This document shows, piece after piece, positions 5,894 through 8,075 of a stretch of 8,075 nucleotides of DNA; position 1 is the stretch's first letter, and each line of letters starts with the position of its first letter. Below the pieces are notes generated by a model that was not told where the DNA came from, did not search any database, and saw only the letters and a program-made list of their open reading frames with translations. The stretch comes from Candidatus Cloacimonadota bacterium (lineage in GTDB: Bacteria; Hydrothermota; E44-bin80), in the NCBI GenBank assembly GCA_004376305.1, contig SOKD01000252.1, positions 1 through 8,075 of the forward strand. The letters run 5' to 3'. Both the position numbers and the translations under genes were made by a program.

Positions 5894-6862
5894 ATGGACT
5901 ATTACAGTAGCTTTAGCGAACATCTAAAACAGCGCTTTGGATTTAAGGTATACAAGGTGCCTGTTTCACTTGGTGAAACCTGTCCCAACAGAAACGCCAC
6001 CAGCAAGGGATGCACATATTGTGACAATCTGGGATCTGCTTCGCCAATAATTCAGAATACTCTCACTCTCCGGAAACAAATAGAAAAAGGTGTTGAGTGG
6101 GCTACAACCAGGTTCAAAGCACGGGGATTCATTGTGTATTTTCAGCCATTCTCCAATACATTTCTCCCGCTTCGCATTCTCGATGAAGCACTGAAGCTTG
6201 CACTCAGCGTTGATCATGTCGTAGGGATTTCCATTGGTACAAGACCTGATTGTGTGCCTGAAGAAATGTTAGAACTGATTGCTTCCTATGCGCAACAAAC
6301 ATACCTGTGGATGGAATACGGGCTGCAATCAGCGCATTACAGAACACTCACGGCGATCAACAGGGGACATTCCCTGGCTGATTTCATCGATGCTGTTTTG
6401 AGAACAAAACGCAAAACCAACATCCACGTTTCAGCGCATACGATCATCGGACTGCCAGATGAAAATCGTAATGATATCATCGAAACTGCAAGGATTGTTG
6501 CTTCCCTTCCCCTTGACGGTATAAAAATTCACCTTCTGCATATACTGAAGGATTCAAACCTTGCAGAACAATTCCGGGCAGGCTCATTTCCCGTACTCTC
6601 AATGCACGAATATGCATCTCTTGTTGTTGACGTTATTGAGCGACTTCCCAGGACTATTCTCATCCAAAGAATCACTGGTGAAGCGGAAAAGAAACGTCTT
6701 CTTTCCCCACTGTGGTGTCTTGAAAAACAGACGGTAATCAATGCAATCCACAATGAATTTAAAAAAAGAAACACCGGTCAGGGTGTAAAATACAAATTCG
6801 GTCTTTCACTATCTGAAATGGAGAGGAGGATGCTTGAGAAAATCTCATCTAAACTGGGTTGA
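5894..6862 (+). CDS. Radical SAM protein, TIGR01212 family (YhcC/YtqA-like)
   Basis: Cytosolic iron-sulphur enzyme of the Elp3/MiaB-like radical SAM group, homologous to E. coli YhcC and B. subtilis YtqA; I know of no firmly established substrate. The cluster motif is C30-x9-C40-x2-C43 within CPNRNATSKGCTYC. Other family signatures follow: YFQPFSNTF, SIGTRPDCVPEEML, LWMEYGLQSAH, INRGHSLADF, HTIIGLPDENR, GIKIHLLHILK and IQRITGEA. At 322 residues the length is normal and the gene looks intact. The spacing between the first two cysteines is, from memory, about two residues shorter than in YhcC (CPNRDGT..G.GGC). ATG 5894 is the only sensible start: an in-frame TAA lies at 5840 with no start codon between, but no SD is visible before it. 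The 3' end overlaps alr by 29 bases and contains the alr ribosome site. A radical SAM role is nearly certain; the reaction is unknown. Confidence 0.93.
   Translation: MDYYSSFSEHLKQRFGFKVYKVPVSLGETCPNRNATSKGCTYCDNLGSASPIIQNTLTLRKQIEKGVEWATTRFKARGFIVYFQPFSNTFLPLRILDEALKLALSVDHVVGISIGTRPDCVPEEMLELIASYAQQTYLWMEYGLQSAHYRTLTAINRGHSLADFIDAVLRTKRKTNIHVSAHTIIGLPDENRNDIIETARIVASLPLDGIKIHLLHILKDSNLAEQFRAGSFPVLSMHEYASLVVDVIERLPRTILIQRITGEAEKKRLLSPLWCLEKQTVINAIHNEFKKRNTGQGVKYKFGLSLSEMERRMLEKISSKLG
6824..6829 (+). promoter_or_regulatory. Shine-Dalgarno site for alr inside the radical SAM gene
   Basis: AGGAGG ends four bases before the TTG at 6834 and is itself read as codons of the upstream gene. The nearby ATG at 6830 is in the radical SAM frame and meets its stop after ten codons, so it does not start alr. 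Position and overlap suggest that ribosomes finishing the radical SAM gene re-initiate on alr. Confidence 0.75.
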
Positions 6863-7976
6863 GTTAAGTAGGAACAATCTCCTGCACAATATCAGCACTA
6901 TAAGAAATCTAATTGGAGTAAAGAGAAAATTAATGGCGGTGGTGAAATCCAATGCATATGGTCATGGCATTATTGAAACAGCGAATATATGTTTGAAGGG
7001 AGATATTGACTGGTTTGGTGTCAATTCAGTTGAAGAAGGAATACTATTAAGAGAAAACAACATAACTCTTCCCATTCTTATTCTCGGCTATGTTGCTTTA
7101 CATGATCTTGAGAATGCTGCACATCATAATCTTCAAATGACTGTTTACAATATACAAACAACAAGGAAACTTGACGAGTTGGGCAAAATACTGAAGAAGG
7201 AAATTCCTATTCACATTAAAATCGAAACAGGTACAAATAGACAAGGCATCCACGGGAAACATCTGTTTAAACTATTGGATTTTATCAACCGGAGTTCCTC
7301 GATAAAACTTGAAGGTATTTCAATGCACTTCGCAAACATAGAGGATACAACGGATCATTCATACGCTCAAGTCCAACTTGATACATTCAGGAAAATTGAC
7401 AAGGAATTCTTTGCGAACAGATCAACGCTCATCAGGCATGCAGCATGTACTGCTGCAATTCTACTTTTCAAAGAAACGTACTTTGAGATGGTCCGTGGAG
7501 GAATTGGCATCTATGGGCTCTGGCCATCTAAACAAACAAAACTCTCCTGTTCAATGAAGGATGAAAATATCCCGGAACTCAAACCGGTGCTTACGTGGAA
7601 AACAAAAATTGCTCAAATAAAAATTGTTCCTGATGGTTCCTACATCAGTTACGGCTGTACGTATCGAACGACACGTGATTCGAAAATAGCAGTACTCCCC
7701 GTTGGGTACTACGATGGGTATGTACGTGCTTTCTCAAACATATCACATGTTCTCATTAAAGGAAAAAGAGCACCAATCAGAGGAAGGGTGTGTATGAACA
7801 TTATTCTCGCAGATGTCACAGATATTAAGAATGTACAGCTTGAAGATGAAGTTGTTCTTCTCGGAAAACAGAGAGATGAAGAAATTACTGCAGATTACCT
7901 CGCAAATCTCGCCGGAACCATAAACTACGAAATCGTCACCAATATCAACCCTTCCCTTGAGAGAAAAATTGTCTAA
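6834..7976 (+). CDS. alr: Alanine racemase
   Basis: PLP-dependent cytosolic enzyme interconverting L- and D-alanine, supplying D-Ala for peptidoglycan. At 380 residues it has normal length. PLP is bound by K38 in AVVKSNAYGHG. The second catalytic base is Y273 (SYGCTY). K129 (IKIETG), a carbamylated Lys in the family, and R136 match the Geobacillus numbering. H202 and R221 (MVRGGIGIYG) are the usual PLP-ring contacts, and the C-terminal barrel has VGYYDGY and GRVCMN. Start: TTG 6834 gives the standard N-terminus ending about 30 residues before K38 and has a strong SD; the next in-frame ATG (residue 34) is too late. Oddities: GRxCMD is GRVCMN (N322), and the usual C-terminal RVPR is SLER, giving a short end with no extension. 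Both core catalytic residues are present, so I expect activity. It overlaps the radical SAM gene by 29 bases. Confidence 0.95.
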   Translation: MRKSHLNWVELSRNNLLHNISTIRNLIGVKRKLMAVVKSNAYGHGIIETANICLKGDIDWFGVNSVEEGILLRENNITLPILILGYVALHDLENAAHHNLQMTVYNIQTTRKLDELGKILKKEIPIHIKIETGTNRQGIHGKHLFKLLDFINRSSSIKLEGISMHFANIEDTTDHSYAQVQLDTFRKIDKEFFANRSTLIRHAACTAAILLFKETYFEMVRGGIGIYGLWPSKQTKLSCSMKDENIPELKPVLTWKTKIAQIKIVPDGSYISYGCTYRTTRDSKIAVLPVGYYDGYVRAFSNISHVLIKGKRAPIRGRVCMNIILADVTDIKNVQLEDEVVLLGKQRDEEITADYLANLAGTINYEIVTNINPSLERKIV

Positions 7977-8075
7977 AAATTTAGCCACGGTTTCTGCAGA
8001 GATTATTCATTATTATTGGTGCTATGAATTAGTAAATTAACTGTGCCTAATGATTTGTATTCTGATGGGTGGGAG
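7977..8075. other. Gene-free right end
   Basis: These 99 AT-rich bases contain stops in all frames. They show no convincing terminator hairpin after alr, no RNA gene, and no clear start of a following gene on either strand. Confidence 0.6.

Noticed and set aside
7977..8075. Possible terminator or divergent gene start after alr
   Set aside because: No GC-rich hairpin with T-run is visible, and the frames on both strands are broken by stops.

Overview
This 8,075-base window carries four confidently assigned protein genes, all on the + strand and closely spaced: (1) a 1,291-residue signalling protein with a zinc ribbon, a class III nucleotide cyclase domain, a STAND/AAA-type ATPase and TPR repeats (305-4180); (2) a secreted glycoside hydrolase family 18 protein with a FlgD-like/type IX-like C-terminal sorting domain (4270-5742); (3) a radical SAM protein of the TIGR01212/YhcC type (5894-6862); (4) an alanine racemase (6834-7976). 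I see no rRNA, tRNA, CRISPR array, insertion sequence or phage gene.

Organism. The DNA is AT-rich (roughly 40% GC by eye). The GH18 gene ends in a PNPF...IYDVSGR...SGIY...K-K domain, as found in the Bacteroidetes/FCB group and in many uncultured candidate phyla (WOR-3, Cloacimonetes and Zixibacteria-like lineages). Very long cyclase-ATPase-TPR proteins with an N-terminal zinc ribbon are also common there. Two genes have clear Shine-Dalgarno sites (GAGGAG, AGGAGG), and the first is preceded by a TTGATA-N17-TATAAA promoter, which argues against a typical Bacteroidetes (TAnnTTTG promoters, few SD sites). My inference is an uncultured candidate-phylum bacterium. The exact phylum cannot be fixed from this sequence.

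Layout. Bases 1-304 hold the candidate promoter, a 13-bp palindrome and an open frame running in from the left edge that I do not recognise. The promoter sits so close to the first ATG that the cyclase message may be leaderless. A gap of 89 bases, with a possible second promoter, leads to the GH18 gene, which starts at TTG. The 151-base gap after it holds a 43-codon reading frame whose ATG overlaps the GH18 stop codon (ATGA). The radical SAM and alanine racemase genes overlap by 29 bases and are probably translationally coupled. No convincing intrinsic terminator separates any of the genes, so co-transcription is possible. The last 99 bases hold no gene.

How the genes relate. The cyclase protein is probably a cytosolic signal-integrating enzyme making cAMP or cGMP. 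The GH18 protein probably acts on a glycan outside the cytoplasm (chitin or peptidoglycan-like). Alanine racemase supplies D-Ala for peptidoglycan. A cell-wall theme linking GH18 and alr is possible but is only inference from proximity. No clearly new multi-gene system is visible. The most unusual item is a period-8, stop-free, fold-back repeat inside the GH18 sorting domain.
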